Shown: positions 49,054 to 60,611, numbered from the stretch's first letter. The stretch: DNA of 64,000 nucleotides from Pseudorasbora parva (GCF_024679245.1 NC_090182.1:28095753-28159752), one strand, 5' to 3'. Notes: generated by a model not told the origin, from the sequence alone. Made by a program: numbers and translations.

Positions 49054-51835
49054 TGCTTGATTTAACCCTTTAAACTCAGGTATTGCTGTAAAAACTCTAA
49101 ATCTTTACAGTGTGTTTGTGATTATAAGAAATGTCACAGCAAACACACAGGCGTCGTGATTTACTATCTAACAGGAGACTTGAGTCAGTGTGTGTGTAAT
49201 GTAATCACTATTCAATAATGACCTGCATTTAATACATTAGAGAGATATTTCTGCTTGACTTAACCCTTTAAACTCAGGTATTGCTGTAAAAACTCTAAAT
49301 CTTTACAGTGTGTTTGTGATGATAAGAAATGTCACAGCAAACACACAAGCGTCATGATTTACTATCTAACAGGGGACCTGAGTCAGTGTGTGTGTAACAT
49401 ATTCACTATTCAATAATGACCTGCAATTAATACATTAGAGAGCTATTTCTGCTTGATTTAACCCTTTAAACTCAGGTATTGCTGTAAAAACTCTAAATCT
49501 TTACAGTGTGTTTGTGATGATAAGAAATGTCACAGCAAACACACAGGCGTCGTGATTTACTATCTAACAGGGGACCTGAGTCAGTGTGTGTGTAACGTAA
49601 TCACTATTCAATAATGACCTGCAATTAATACATTAGAGAGATATTTCTGCTTGATTTAAACCTTTGAAACTCAGGTATTGCTGTAAAAACTCTAAATCTT
49701 TACAGTGTGTTTGTGATGATAAGAAATGTCACAGCAAACACACAGGCGTCGTGATTTACTATCTAACAGGGGACCTGAGTCAGTGTGTGTGTAACGTAAT
49801 CACTATTCAATAATGCCCTGCATTTAATACATTAGAGAGCTATTTCTGCTTGATTTAACCCTTTAAACTCAGGTATTGCTGTAAAAACTCTAAATCTTTA
49901 CAGTGTGTTTGTGATGATAAGAAATGTCACAGCAAACACACAGGCGTCGTGATTTACTATCTAACAGGGGACCTGAGTCAGTGTGTGTGTAACATATTCA
50001 CTATTCAAATAATGACCTGCAATTAATACATTAGAGAGCTATCTCTGCTTGATTTAACCCTTTGAACTCAAGTATTGCTGTAAAAACTCTAAATCGTTAC
50101 AGTGTGTTTGTGATGATAAGAAATGTCACAGAAAACACACAGGCGTCGTTATTTACTATCTAACAGGGGACCTGAGTCAGTGTGTGTGTAACATATTCAC
50201 TATTCAATAATGACCTGCATTTAATACATTAGAGAGATATTTCTGCTTGACTTAACCCTTTAAACTCAGGTATTGCTGTAAAAACTCTAAATCTTTACAG
50301 TGTGTTTATGATGATAAGAAATGTCACAGCAAACACACATGTGTCGTGATTTACTATCTAACAGGGGACCTGAGTCAGTGTGTGTGTAACGTAATCACTA
50401 TTCAATAATGCCCTGCATTTAATACATTAGAGAGCTATTTCTGCTTGATTTAACCCTTTAAACTCAGGTATTGCTGTAAAAACTCTAAATCTTTACAGTG
50501 TGTTTGTGATGATAAGAAATGTCACAGCAAACACACAGGCGTCGTGATTTACTATCTAACAGGGGACTTGAGTCAGTGTGTGTGTAACATATTCAGTATT
50601 CAATAATGACCTGCATTTAATACATTAGAGAGCTATCTCTGCTTGATTTAACCCTTTAAACTCAAGTATTGCTGTAAAAACTCTAAATCTTTACAGTGTG
50701 TTTGTGATGATAAGAAATGTCACAGCAAACACACAGGCGTCGTGATTTACTATCTAACAGGGGACTTGAGTCAGTGTGTGTGTAACATATTCAGTATTCA
50801 ATAATGACCTGCATTTAATACATTAGAGAGCTATTTCTGCTTGATTTAACCCTTTAAACTCAGGTATTGCTGTAAAAACTCTAAATCTTTACAGTGTGTT
50901 TGTGATGATAAGAAATGTCACAGCAAACACACAGGCGTTGTGATTTACTATCTAACAGGGGATCTGAGTCAGTGTGTGTGTAACGTAATCACTATTCAAT
51001 AATGACCTGCAATTAATACATTAGAGAGATATTTCTGCTTGATTTAACCCTTTAAACTCAGGTATTGCTGTAAAAACTCTAAATCTTTACAGTGTGTTTG
51101 TGGTGATAAGAACTGTCACAGCAAACACACAGGCGTCGTGATTTACTATCTAACAGGGGACCTGAGTCAGTGTGTGTGTAACGTAATCACTATTCAATAA
51201 TGACCTGCAATTAATACATTAGAGAGCTATTTCTGCTTGATTTAACCCTTTAATCTCAGTTATTGCTGTAAAAAATCTAAATCTTTAAAGTGTGTTTTTG
51301 GTGATAAGAAATGTCACAGCAAACACACAGGCGTCGTGATTTACTATCTAACAGGGGACTTGAGTCAGTGTGTGTGTAACATATTCAGTATTCAATAATG
51401 ACCTGCATTTAATACATTAGAGAGATATTTCTGCTTGATTTAACCCTTTAAACTCAGGTATTGCTGTAAAAACTCTAAATCTTTACAGTGTGTTTGTGAT
51501 GATAAGAAATGTCACAGCAAACACACAGGCGTCGTGATTTACTATCTAACAGGGGACCTGAGTCAGTGTGTGTGTAACGTAATCACTATTCAATAATGCC
51601 CTGCAATTAATACATTAGAGAGATATTTCTGCTTGATTTAACCCTTTAAACTCAGGTATTGCTGTAAAAACTCTAAATCTTTACAGTGTGTTTGTGATGA
51701 TAAGAAATGTCACAGCAAACACACAGGCGTCGTAACAGGGGACTTGAGTCAGTGTGTGTGTAACATATTCAGTATTCAATAATTACCTGCATTTAATACA
51801 TTAGAGAGCTATTTCTGCTTGATTTAACCCTTGAC
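49054..51835. repeat. 198-bp tandem array, right arm, outer part (14 boxes)
   Basis: Reverse orientation of the left arm. CTAACAGGGGACYTGAGTCA boxes recur 14 times from about 49169 to 51733. With the three at 42.4-42.9 kb this makes 17, the same as the left arm. The last unit lacks GATTTACTATCT and is cut off after TTTAACCCTT. Confidence 0.96.
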
Positions 51836-51842
51836 CCTCAGG

Positions 51843-53277
51843 GGTCCCACTTTATATTAAGTGGCCCTAATACCTGTGCACTTACATGGTAACTACATGT
51901 GTACATAGTATGTAACTACAGTGTAAGTACATACTGGTACATAGTATCTACAGGTGTAATATTTGTGTACTTACACATACGTAACAACTCACGGAATGGT
52001 ATGCGTAAGTACAAATGTGTAACAGTACCCTGGTAACAACACTTTTTTTACTTCAGTAAGTACACATGTAACAGGAACTATGTAACTACATGTTGTAACA
52101 ACAATATGTATTTAATCAAGTTGTTCCAATTCCAAATGAAATTCAATACTGCAGTTACCAGTTTGGAATACACTGAACCTATATGTAAACCAGGATGATT
52201 CCTATATTTATAACATGTATTCATGACTGGCAGGACTAATGTTGAATTACAGTGTACTTACATGGTAACTCCTCAGCAACGATAAACAATATAAAGTCTA
52301 CAAAGGTCATTCTTATTATTTAAAACACTGTATTTACAGTGTACTTACATGGTAACTCCTGAGGAACTGTCCACTTAATATAAAGTGTAAAACGTTCATA
52401 ATAACTGTGTAATATGCAAAACCCAAACCTCTGTGAAACACTGTATTTACAGTGTACTTACATGGTAACTCCTGAGGAACTGTCCACTTAATATAAAGTG
52501 TAAAACGTCCATAATTACTGTGTAATATGCAAAACCCAAACCTCTGTGAAACACTGTATTAACAGTGTACTTACATGGTAACTCCTGAGGATCTGTCCAC
52601 TTAATATAAAGTGTAAAACGTTCATAATTACTGTGTAATATGCAAAACCCAAACCTCTGTGAAACACTGTATTTACAGTGTACTTACATGGTAACTCCTG
52701 AGGATCTGTCCACTTAATATAAAGTGTAAAACATTCATAATTACTGTGTAATATGCAAAACCCAAACGTCTGTGAAACACTGTATTAACAGTGTACTTAC
52801 ATGGTAACTCCTGAGGATCTGTCCACTTAATATAAAGTGTAAAACGTTCATAATTACTGTGTAATATGCAAAACCCAAACGTCTGTGAAACACTGTATTA
52901 ACAGTGTACTTACATGGTAACTCCTGAGGATCTGTCCACTTAATATAAAGTGTAAAACATTCATAATTACTGTGTAATATGCAAAACCCAAACGTCTGTG
53001 AAACACTGTATTAACAGTGTACTTACATGGTAACTACAACATGTAGTTACATAGTTCCTGTTACATGTGTACTTACTGAAGTAAAAAAAGTGTACTGTTA
53101 CACATTTGTACTTACGCATACCATTCCGTGAGTTGTTACGTATGTGTAAGTACACAAATATTACACCTGTAGATACTATGTACCAGTATGTACTTACACT
53201 GTAGTTACATACTATTTACACATGTAGTTACCATGTAAGTGCACAGGTATTAGGGCCACTTAATATAAAGTGGGACC
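51843..53277. mobile_element. Long-TIR element abutting the right arm, 1435 bp
   Basis: GGTCCCACTTTATATTAAGT... at the left is mirrored by ...ACTTAATATAAAGTGGGACC at the right. Terminal inverted repeats run about 200-250 bp (51843-52100 and 53029-53277). Non-coding. Sequence type widespread in fish; class uncertain. Target duplication not evident. Confidence 0.85.
52330..53030. repeat. ~114-bp tandem array inside the long-TIR element
   Basis: ACAGTGTACTTACATGGTAA followed by CTCCTGAGGATCTGTCCACT recurs about six to seven times with very high identity. The unit's start also matches the terminal repeats (CTTACATGGTAACT). Confidence 0.93.
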
Positions 53278-54148
53278 TTTTAGGGTCTAGAAACTATATT
53301 TGAATAGGCAGCTAATACAATCAGGCACAAATGTAAATAAATTGGTGTACCTGACAATAATCTTAAATGAGAGATGTGGACTGATCATATACCGTAATTA
53401 TGATGACACAACAGAGAATTAATTTCTTAAAGAAATGACTTTCCTGTAATGTATTAGGTGTTATGTCTAAGGTATATTGTGTGTGTGTGTGCCTATTGTG
53501 ATACCAGATGCCTGTGTAAACAAGTTAACTTATTTTAATGTGTTGACTAACATACTAAAGCACAAGAAGACTTGTGGACTAACTAAGTGTAGTGTGTTAC
53601 TTGATGTTACATCTTGTAACTTTATTGCGACTGTGTAATAAATATATTTAAAAATAAGCTTCAAAATAAATGGCATTAAAGTATATTTTAGGTTACAAAT
53701 AAATACTTCTCAGTACATTCAAAAGAACACAGTTATTATAAAAAGACATATTATTACTCGACACATTATATAGTCTGTACGAAGCTTAACTGCACTTAAT
53801 ATAATTTAAAAAACAATGTTATTTATTTTGTAAAGACATGTAATGGTGGAGATGGCATATATATATAATGAAGACAGACTTGACTGCCAGCTCACTTCAC
53901 ATTCACACACACACACACAGCTCCATTAGAGTCTATGGAGGTCCCCTGTTGGATAGGTAGACATCGTTCAGGTCCCCTCTTGGCATGTTTTTAAAAAAAT
54001 AAAAAAATGCTTATTTGAAGTTATATTGTGAATAAGGACCTTAAAAGAAAATTTTGTATGTAATTTTTGTTTCTTCAAAATGACTAGAAACACAGGTCCC
54101 CTCTTGGATAGTGTAGAGTGATAGTCCCCTCTTGGTAATATAGACGTG
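53278..54148. repeat. Right flank of the complex with GGGGAC boxes in reverse orientation
   Basis: GTCCCCTGTTGGATAGGTAG at about 53942 and GTCCCCTCTTGG at about 53972, 54094 and 54123. These mirror the boxes in the left flank. Otherwise AT-rich and without a gene. Confidence 0.65.
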
Positions 54149-54270
54149 TATGTGTGTGTGTGTGTGTGTGTGCGTGTTAAATTTACGGTAAAAAAGACAA
54201 CTGGGTGCTGTGGTTGCCTTGCCAGAAATTTACCGTAAAAAAATACATTAGCAACATTGTAGGTTTAACT
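54149..54270. repeat. (TG)n and small TTTACGGTAAAA repeat
   Basis: TG run 54149-54175, then AATTTACGGTAAAAAAG and AAATTTACCGTAAAAAA as a short inverted pair (54178-54243), a frequent fish MITE signature. Confidence 0.65.
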
Positions 54271-54339
54271 TAAATTAACAGTAAAACAATTTACAAATAT
54301 CCCTTTTGTACTACTGTAATATAGGCTCAGTGGTGATGT

Positions 54340-54500
54340 GTCACATGCAGGGGCGTGGGACTGGGGGGATAAAGGGTACTGAGTAACCAGGGTCCGAGGC
54401 AGGGAAGTCCGTTTTCTATTCATACACATACATGGTACGGGGGCCCAGCAAGGTGGTTTGTACCCAGGGCCCAAAATTTGGTGCTACGCCACTGGTCACA
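54340..54500. mobile_element. DNA transposon end fragment (CAGTGGCGTAGC type)
   Basis: Reverse complement begins CCAGTGGCGTAGCACCAAAT followed by TTTGGGCCC, a terminus I recognise from fish transposons. Opposite end not found. Confidence 0.5.
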
Positions 54501-55034
54501 TGATGATGCAAAGCTTACCACAAGCTGAGAAAGACATTGAAATAGAAGGTTTCATTCACACAAACACTAAACACCATCATGGTAGCACACATGAAATTTT
54601 AAATACATCAATTGTGAAGTGTCACGCAGGGAATTCTGGAAATGTCAATTTACAGTTATTCACTAGTATGGAAACTTTCTGTTAACCAATTAACTGTCAT
54701 ATTCCATAGCTTTTTTACTGTCTTTTACTGTTAAAATCACAATAATTTTTCACAGTGTATTGATCGTGTTTGCGATTTCTGTAAAACTGAATTATATATT
54801 CATTACTGTGCTAATTATTAGTTAGATTTACCTTAACAGATATTGCTATAATTTATAAAGAAAACATCTCAAAATTTGTAGTTAAACTTTTAGTTGTTCC
54901 AATTAAATTATATATTATATTCATATTTTTTAAATACTATTTTAAATGGAACATTTCCTCTTTATTTTTAAATGTTTATTTATTTCTTTAATTTAAATTT
55001 AATTGAAGATACTGTGATAGAATACACAAAAATG
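54501..55034. other. AT-rich spacer downstream of fgl1
   Basis: No gene or named repeat recognised. Confidence 0.5.
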
Positions 55035-55054
55035 CAGCAAGAATGTGTTGAATC

Positions 55055-55060
55055 ATTTAT
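55055..55060 (-). terminator. fgl1: Probable fgl1 polyadenylation signal AATAAA
   Basis: TTTATT on the plus strand, 132-137 nt past the fgl1 stop codon. Best-placed canonical hexamer; inferred by position. Confidence 0.6.
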
Positions 55061-55191
55061 TGCGCTACATACAGAAGAGCCTTTTGAACTACATATGTAA
55101 ATAAGAATTGGACTACTAAGCTGGACTACAATGTTATTTACCATTACCCAGTAATTAATCGCCTTCATTCTTCAGATATTAGATACATGGA

Positions 55192-55351
55192 TTAAACATC
55201 ATTAGGCTCAAAATTGTCTGGTCTGATCTTCATTTGCACAGATTTGAGGGAGTACCACCAGCCATGCCATGGGTACCACACTATTCCGTCATCAGTGACT
55301 GCGCTGTAGGGTCCTCTGTGGTAGAATCCGTTCAGATTGGCAGAGTGACAT
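55192..55351 (-). CDS. fgl1: fgl1 exon 7: C-terminus
   Basis: Acceptor [67 protein letters not shown] and stop at 55192-55194. The upstream in-frame ATG near 55395 is intronic. Confidence 0.96.
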
Positions 55352-58300
55352 CTAGAGGAATACAAGTGAAACAACATAGAAAAATGATTGGACACCTTTT
55401 GGATGTCAAATGTTCATAGTTAATGCGATGAACTAAACCTGAAGTTACTCTCCACTAAAACGACCAGTGTTGAAATTGTATTTGTAATGTGAAAAGCTCT
55501 GTCAGTTTTACTAGGGTACAAACCTGTTAAACCACCAGCCACCCTTGTCCTCCTGAGCACAGCTGCGGTCGTAGCGGTCATTATCCCTGTCTCGTGTGCT
55601 AAACTTCATTCCTTGGTGGCTGGCCCACCACTGAACCTCAGGATGATAACTGCCAGAGAGAGCGTCCCCTGCGTTTCCTGTGTATACACCAAACTGGAGC
55701 TGGTAATGGTTCTGAGATGAAAAATGAGATTAATGAGTTTAAAGGTTAACCAATTAAACAGCACACAGATATTATACCATCCAGATCAACGAAGTAGGCT
55801 ATATAAATGGTGATGCTGTGTAACCCCTTCATTTTGTTCTTAATGAAAAAAGAACATTGATGAAACTTTACAAGCCATATTGGTTCATCATGGGCATCCA
55901 CTCATAATTAATCACAACATGAAGAGATAAAAAAAGAATAAAAACCTGTTCATTATCCACTTTGAACTTTCTGTACACTGCAAATCGGTGGTTGCCCTCA
56001 AAGTCTTGCAGATTGATTCTCAGGGTGTAATTGTCTGATCAACAGAAGATTTGGTGAAAAAAATTAACAACATAAATAATTAATATAATATAATATAATA
56101 TAATATAATATAATATAATATAATATAATATAATATAATATAATAGTGACGACGGGCTGTTGAATTTTTAGATCATTTTTTAAAATCTTATTATTTGTTA
56201 TACTTATTTGCTTTATTTCCGGCCCTGTGATTTTGTTACCATAGTTACTTTTGTTTGTTACTGTCATCTAATCACAGACACCTGTCCTTCATTTAACCGC
56301 TTGTCATCTTGTGTATTTAAACCGTCAGTCTTCGTCTGTTCTTTGTCTTGTGTTAATGTTTCATGCTGGTATGCAGCTCTGTTCGGTTTCTATTGTTTAT
56401 TAAATGTGTTTCCATCATTTTTCTACGTTGAGCGTACTTTTGTGGATTGTCAAGTCAAGCCAGTGTGTGACAACACAAGACCATACAAAAGAAAATATAT
56501 GGACCATCAGTTTTGTCAGGGCAACCTCACCATAGAGGAGAATGTAAAACTGTAACACCATGGACATCACTCTCAAGGACATATTCCGTGCGGGTTTAAA
56601 TAAATCCATTCTTTGGGGATGCAAAGAATTTTTTTCCACTGGCTGAATACACTGACTTTGCCCTAGTGCTGAGTGGCTCTTCATTTACTGTGGGAATATT
56701 GGATGAGGAATCCTGCAATCCTGCAGTATCCATCACGGCAGAACCTTGTCATGTCATGGCCGTCACATTAGAGTCTCATAATGTCATGGGTGTCCCGCCA
56801 GAGTCTCAGCATGTCATGGCCACCTAGACAGAGCTCTTTTCACAGCATGGGTGCCACGCAAGAGTCTCATCACACCATAGCCGCCACGCCAGAGTCTTGT
56901 CACACCATGGCCACAATGCCAGAGTGTTGTCACATCATGGCCACAATGCCAAAGTCACGACATGGCCGCCACACCAAAATCTCCGCATGTCATTCATTAC
57001 CAACACACCTCAAGCACTTCAAGTTTATTTATTATTATACAAGAATTTTTTGGGGGGTGGGGGCTATACATACTGGGCTCCCACGGCTGTGGAGATTGGT
57101 ATGCCATGGATCTCCTTGATCACTGGATCAATCCTAGGACAAAGGAGGAGACTAATGGCTAGTGTGATGGATCCACAGCTGAGGTCAGTGTAATTGGTTG
57201 GAATACTGAGCCCGGTCGTCTCTGCGCTGCCAAGACCGGTGGTCTCAGAGTTACTCAGGGTCACTATTGTCATCTGCATTGTCTGTGTCTCTATGTGCTC
57301 TGTTTTAGTTTTGCTGTGGTGTCCAGCACCAACAGTGCCATCAAGGTTCCATGGTTTTGAGCTCCACCTGCTTTTCCGTGGTGGTCTTCTGCTCTGCCAG
57401 GGTGTGCTTCAGTCCTGTCTACTCTGTGGTGGTCTTCTGCTCCTGCAGCTTCAGCTTCACCAGCTCCTTTCTGGTCACTGCCAACTCTGCCCTGGCCCTG
57501 GTGTCCCGAACTTCCAACTTTTTTCACTATTCTCAATTCCGCAAGCCCTCCATCCCTCCTCCTGCTCGGCCTCTGCTCCACTACCCTCCTGGACTATTTA
57601 ATCCCAGAGTCTTCATCTGTAATTTTTCGTTTGTTAACATTGGTTCCTGGTATTTAATACATTTGTTTTCATTGTTCTTCTGTGTCAAGCATCTTTTGTG
57701 GACTATCAAGTCAAGTCTGCATGTGACAGTAGTAGGCTGGACCTCTGAAATACTGAAATCATTTGGGGAAGTGAGATGGAACTGCAATGCACTCAAGACC
57801 TGCCTGGAACTACTTTAGCTGTGCAATTACTAGAAAAAGAATTTCACACCTTACGTTCATCAGCAAATCAGAATCAAGCATTCAACATCTCCATGATATA
57901 ATATAATTCAGATAAATTATGGCAAATCATGATGCATTACAATTTACTGATGCGTTTCAATTTACATGCATTTTAGATTTACTCACCTTGAGATGTCAAA
58001 TAATGTAGATTATCATTCCCTAACCAGAACTCTCCATTAGATGACTTCATGTCACCAAATCCTGTTTTGTAATCATTCCAATCTCTAAAAAAAAAAAAAA
58101 AAAAATCATGTTTAATTCATTAAACAGCACACATCTCTTTTACAACAATGAACTTTACCATACCGGTCAAATGACTGATTGCCATCAGAGCGTCTCTGGA
58201 AGACTGTCCATCCACCCCCATCTGTCATATCGCAGTATACTTTGATCTGGGTTGGACTAAGCAGTGGTTTAATCATGTAAAATCCACTCTGCCTGCTGAA

Positions 58301-58810
58301 ATTTTTGAAGATCTGTGCACAGTCTGTATATGGCAGATTGATTTTTGTTAGTATTGATTTGTGCCATTATAATCAGACAAATACAACATATTTACACAGG
58401 GACAGTGAATACCATATCTTAATAAAATAATATAGAGCCTTGACCCTTGTACTGTTTGTCTCCCATGTCATAAATTGAGCCCCCTTTTAGGGTATGTTCA
58501 TTCATCTGGTTGAGGTTCATTAATCGTTGAATAAGTTGCTGTTGCTTTGAATGGCGAACTTCCAAATTTTTCAACTCCACTCGAAGACGTTCCGTCTCAT
58601 CTTGACATTCGTCAAGTACCTAAATGCAAGATACACAGAATGACGGCTGTACATTCCTCATAAAATAAACAATCTTGAATTTACCTGTAACTAAAGGTCA
58701 TTTCAACACACTAAAGTAGCAAAATAAATTGTAACACTTACAGAGTCTGACAAATCCAGAGTACAAAGCATCCAAATGATGAAAAAAACTGACATCGTAG
58801 ATGTACTCAT
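55192..58810 (-). CDS. fgl1: fgl1: fibrinogen-like protein 1 (complete, 7 coding exons, 312 aa)
   Basis: Exons 58742-58810, 58445-58619, 58164-58323, 57987-58084, 55946-56034, 55524-55711, 55192-55351: 939 nt, 312 residues plus stop, the length of human FGL1 as I recall it. Secreted, mainly liver-derived in mammals (hepatokine; also reported as a LAG-3 ligand). Residues 1-23 are a hydrophobic signal peptide (VFFIIWMLC). Residues 24-80 form a coiled coil ([20 protein letters not shown]). From residue 82 is the fibrinogen-like domain: [52 protein letters not shown], calcium-site-like [43 protein letters not shown]. The usual paired cysteines are present. It lies 1.7 kb downstream of the asah1 stop on the same strand. 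An angiopoietin-like or hepassocin relative is excluded by length and the [11 protein letters not shown] ending. Confidence 0.96.
55524..55711 (-). CDS. fgl1: fgl1 exon 6: calcium-site region
   Basis: Acceptor TCTCAG|AACCAT, donor [31 protein letters not shown], then [20 protein letters not shown]. Confidence 0.95.
55946..56034 (-). CDS. fgl1: fgl1 exon 5
   Basis: Acceptor GATCAG|ACAATT, donor [32 protein letters not shown] then [10 protein letters not shown]. Confidence 0.93.
56081..56145. repeat. (TAATA)n pentanucleotide microsatellite
   Basis: About 13 units in fgl1 intron 4. Confidence 0.97.
56156..57740 (+). mobile_element. Degenerate LTR-type retroelement in fgl1 intron 4
   Basis: Two LTR-like segments in direct orientation: one ending TTTTGTGGATTGTCAAGTCA then AGCCAGTGTGTGACA (to about 56470), the other ending TTTTGTGGACTATCAAGTCA then AGTCTGCATGTGACA (to about 57730). 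Both carry a TATTTAA box and pyrimidine-rich TTCGTCTGTTC/GTTGTTCTTCTG sequence. Between them lies a short, stop-ridden gag-like stretch with repeats ([20 protein letters not shown]). No reverse transcriptase or integrase recognised; incapable of coding for a full element. Confidence 0.55.
56760..56990 (+). repeat. ~30-bp coding-like minisatellite inside the LTR remnant
   Basis: Phrases such as CACACCATGGCCACAATGCC and AGAGTCTCATCACACCATAG recur with a 27-33 bp period, giving repeated PESxHTMAA-type peptide. Similar proline-glutamate-serine-histidine repeats occur in carp-family retroelements, as I recall. Confidence 0.65.
57987..58084 (-). CDS. fgl1: fgl1 exon 4
   Basis: Acceptor TTTTAG|AGATTGG, donor [30 protein letters not shown] then [13 protein letters not shown]. 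Confidence 0.95.
58164..58323 (-). CDS. fgl1: fgl1 exon 3: start of fibrinogen-like domain
   Basis: Acceptor ATACAG|ACTGTG, donor [29 protein letters not shown] and [20 protein letters not shown], the signature start of fibrinogen C-terminal domains. Confidence 0.95.
58445..58619 (-). CDS. fgl1: fgl1 exon 2: coiled-coil stalk
   Basis: Acceptor CATTTAG|GTACTT, donor AAGG|GTCAAG (weak, but required by phase 1 into exon 3). [20 protein letters not shown] contains the N-terminal Cys likely used for dimer bonding in the family. Confidence 0.88.
58742..58810 (-). CDS. fgl1: fgl1 exon 1: signal peptide
   Basis: ATG at 58810; [20 protein letters not shown] then SDS; donor TCT|GTAAGT, phase 0. A second in-frame ATG at codon 6 directly precedes the hydrophobic core and could also start the protein. 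Confidence 0.85.
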
Positions 58811-59060
58811 TTAAAGACAGAAGGTCATACACCAAGTGATCTTGTTTTCAGTTCAGTTTATGCACTAAAGAACAAAGATAGATTCAACAGCTTGTATAAA
58901 TGCTCCTGAGGTCTGTTCTGGTGCCTGACAAAATTTCCTGTGGTTGGAAGTGCACCACTTTGAGCTGAGTCACTGTGGATCAAAACAGATGTGCAGATAA
59001 CTACAAACAGCTCCCAAAAACATTCAGTAATAAACCTGTTTCGTTAAAGTGAAAATTATG
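58811..59060 (-). promoter_or_regulatory. Upstream region of fgl1
   Basis: A TATA-like TTTATAC (58893-58899, on the minus strand) lies about 85 nt upstream of the start codon, a plausible core promoter. No other site claimed. Confidence 0.4.
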
Positions 59061-59630
59061 AGCTGTTTGACCTTTAATTTGTTCAAGTAAAATGTGAACA
59101 AATTAATGACATTCCATTAAAAAAGTTATTTTAAATGAAAAATCAGAATATCGTGTAACTTCTTAACAATCATGATTAAAGAATGCTTGATCCACAGGTG
59201 CGGATACCTGATTTGATACACCCATAAAGACGAAATGGGAAAAACATGTGTGAAGCAAAACTGATCCTAGAGAGAGCAGTGTTTCACCCAAAAATAAACC
59301 TTTTGTGCTGATGGTACACAGTACAAAACATAAATGCTAATCTGCTTTTCCCCACCCATGCACCTTCATTATGCTGCAAACGTTAATCATGCATATTATC
59401 ACAGGTAACTAATAAGTCATAAACTGAACAGTATGAAGAATAAAAGGAACAACGCTTAATGACATATCATTTCACATTTATGAATCCAGTTATAGAGAAA
59501 CCATCATTTGCAGAGGTACTGTAAACAAAAGACAATTCAGATTGAGTTGAACTGCAAAATTACACACATCATATTCTGAAAATTCATTACTTTAAATACA
59601 ACATACCAGCAATGAGGCTAAAAGATGTCT
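59061..59630. other. Spacer between fgl1 and asah1
   Basis: No gene recognised; AT-rich. Confidence 0.5.
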
Positions 59631-59634
59631 AGCC

Positions 59635-59640
59635 TTTATT
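59635..59640 (-). terminator. asah1: Possible asah1 polyadenylation signal AATAAA
   Basis: Canonical hexamer on the minus strand about 880 nt past the asah1 stop. The MITE at 59868-60229 would then lie in the 3'UTR. Nearer variant signals are possible. Confidence 0.35.
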
Positions 59641-59867
59641 GAAGGAAAACTTTATATGATTACCCGTATTATATATTAAATAAAAAAGTAAAAATTAAAC
59701 AGTCTTATGAAAATAATGCTAACTTTTTTCATAACAAAATTTACATATTTAACACAATCCCAGAAAGAGACACCTACATTATACATTACAAAAATACTCA
59801 TTGGCATCACCAAGAATTTCAAAAAAATCAATTTCCTTATAGAAAAAGGCAACACTTATTCAAATGA

Positions 59868-60229
59868 AAGGGTTAGTTCACCCAAAACTGAAGTCTGTCA
59901 TTAATTATTTACCCTCATGCCCTTCCATAGAAGACTGACACAGACGTGAACAAATTGTTGAATAAATTCGCTATTGTTTGTTTTTGTGCACAAAAAGTAT
60001 TCTCGTTGCCTCATAAAATGAAGGCTGAACCACTGGAGTCACATAGACTATTTTAACATTGTTTTTCATACCTTTCTGGACCTTGAAAGTGTCAATTGAG
60101 TCGCTGTATACAGAGGGGCCTGAGAACTCTCAGATTTCATAAAATAATTCTTAATTTGTGTTCTGATGGTTTTGGAAAGATATGAGGAGTAATTAATAAC
60201 AATTTTAAGTTTTGGGTCAACTATCCCTT
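59868..60229. mobile_element. MITE with AAGGGTTAGTTCACCCAAAA-type inverted ends, 362 bp
   Basis: Left AAGGGTTAGTTCACCCAAAAC, right GTTTTGGGTCAACTATCCCTT. Interior TGTCATTAATTATTTACCCTC is typical of an abundant fish family. Sits downstream of the asah1 stop codon. Confidence 0.8.
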
Positions 60230-60521
60230 ATCCATGCACATCTTAGCACACAAAAAACATCTCCATTTAAGATGTGTGATTACTTTTTTTTATGCATTTA
60301 TACTTTTCACAATGTGTTGCAGTGATAAAACAGTCATAAATATACATAACTATAAAGTTATAGTAAAGCAGTTAACAGACATGTCCATGAGAAACAAGAT
60401 GTGAAAGTTCAGAGGTAGAATAGCGACCATTACAATTTTTTACACACTCCCTCCTGTACATTGACACTGTAATAACAGATCAAGAACCATATGCCTTGGT
60501 TCACTCAGAAGTGATGGCAGA

Positions 60522-60611
60522 TCACCACGGTGTACATGGATATGGACAGTCTCTGATATAAGACTCCAGAGTTCCAGTTGATACTTCCATCAATGAGGTG
60601 TAGGTTGTCAA
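60522..60611 (-). CDS. asah1: asah1 terminal exon
   Basis: Acceptor [45 protein letters not shown] at 60522-60524. Confidence 0.95.
   Translation of the reverse strand: MTTYTSLMEVSTGTLESYIRDCPYPCTPW

Noticed and set aside
57194..57818. ORFs of 135 and 155 codons in fgl1 intron 4
   Set aside because: They overlap each other in different frames within the LTR-like remnant and show low-complexity Cys/Leu/Ser composition, with no domain.
58811..60521. A pcm1 exon between fgl1 and asah1
   Set aside because: Looked for because of human gene order; nothing resembling coiled-coil coding sequence was seen on either strand.
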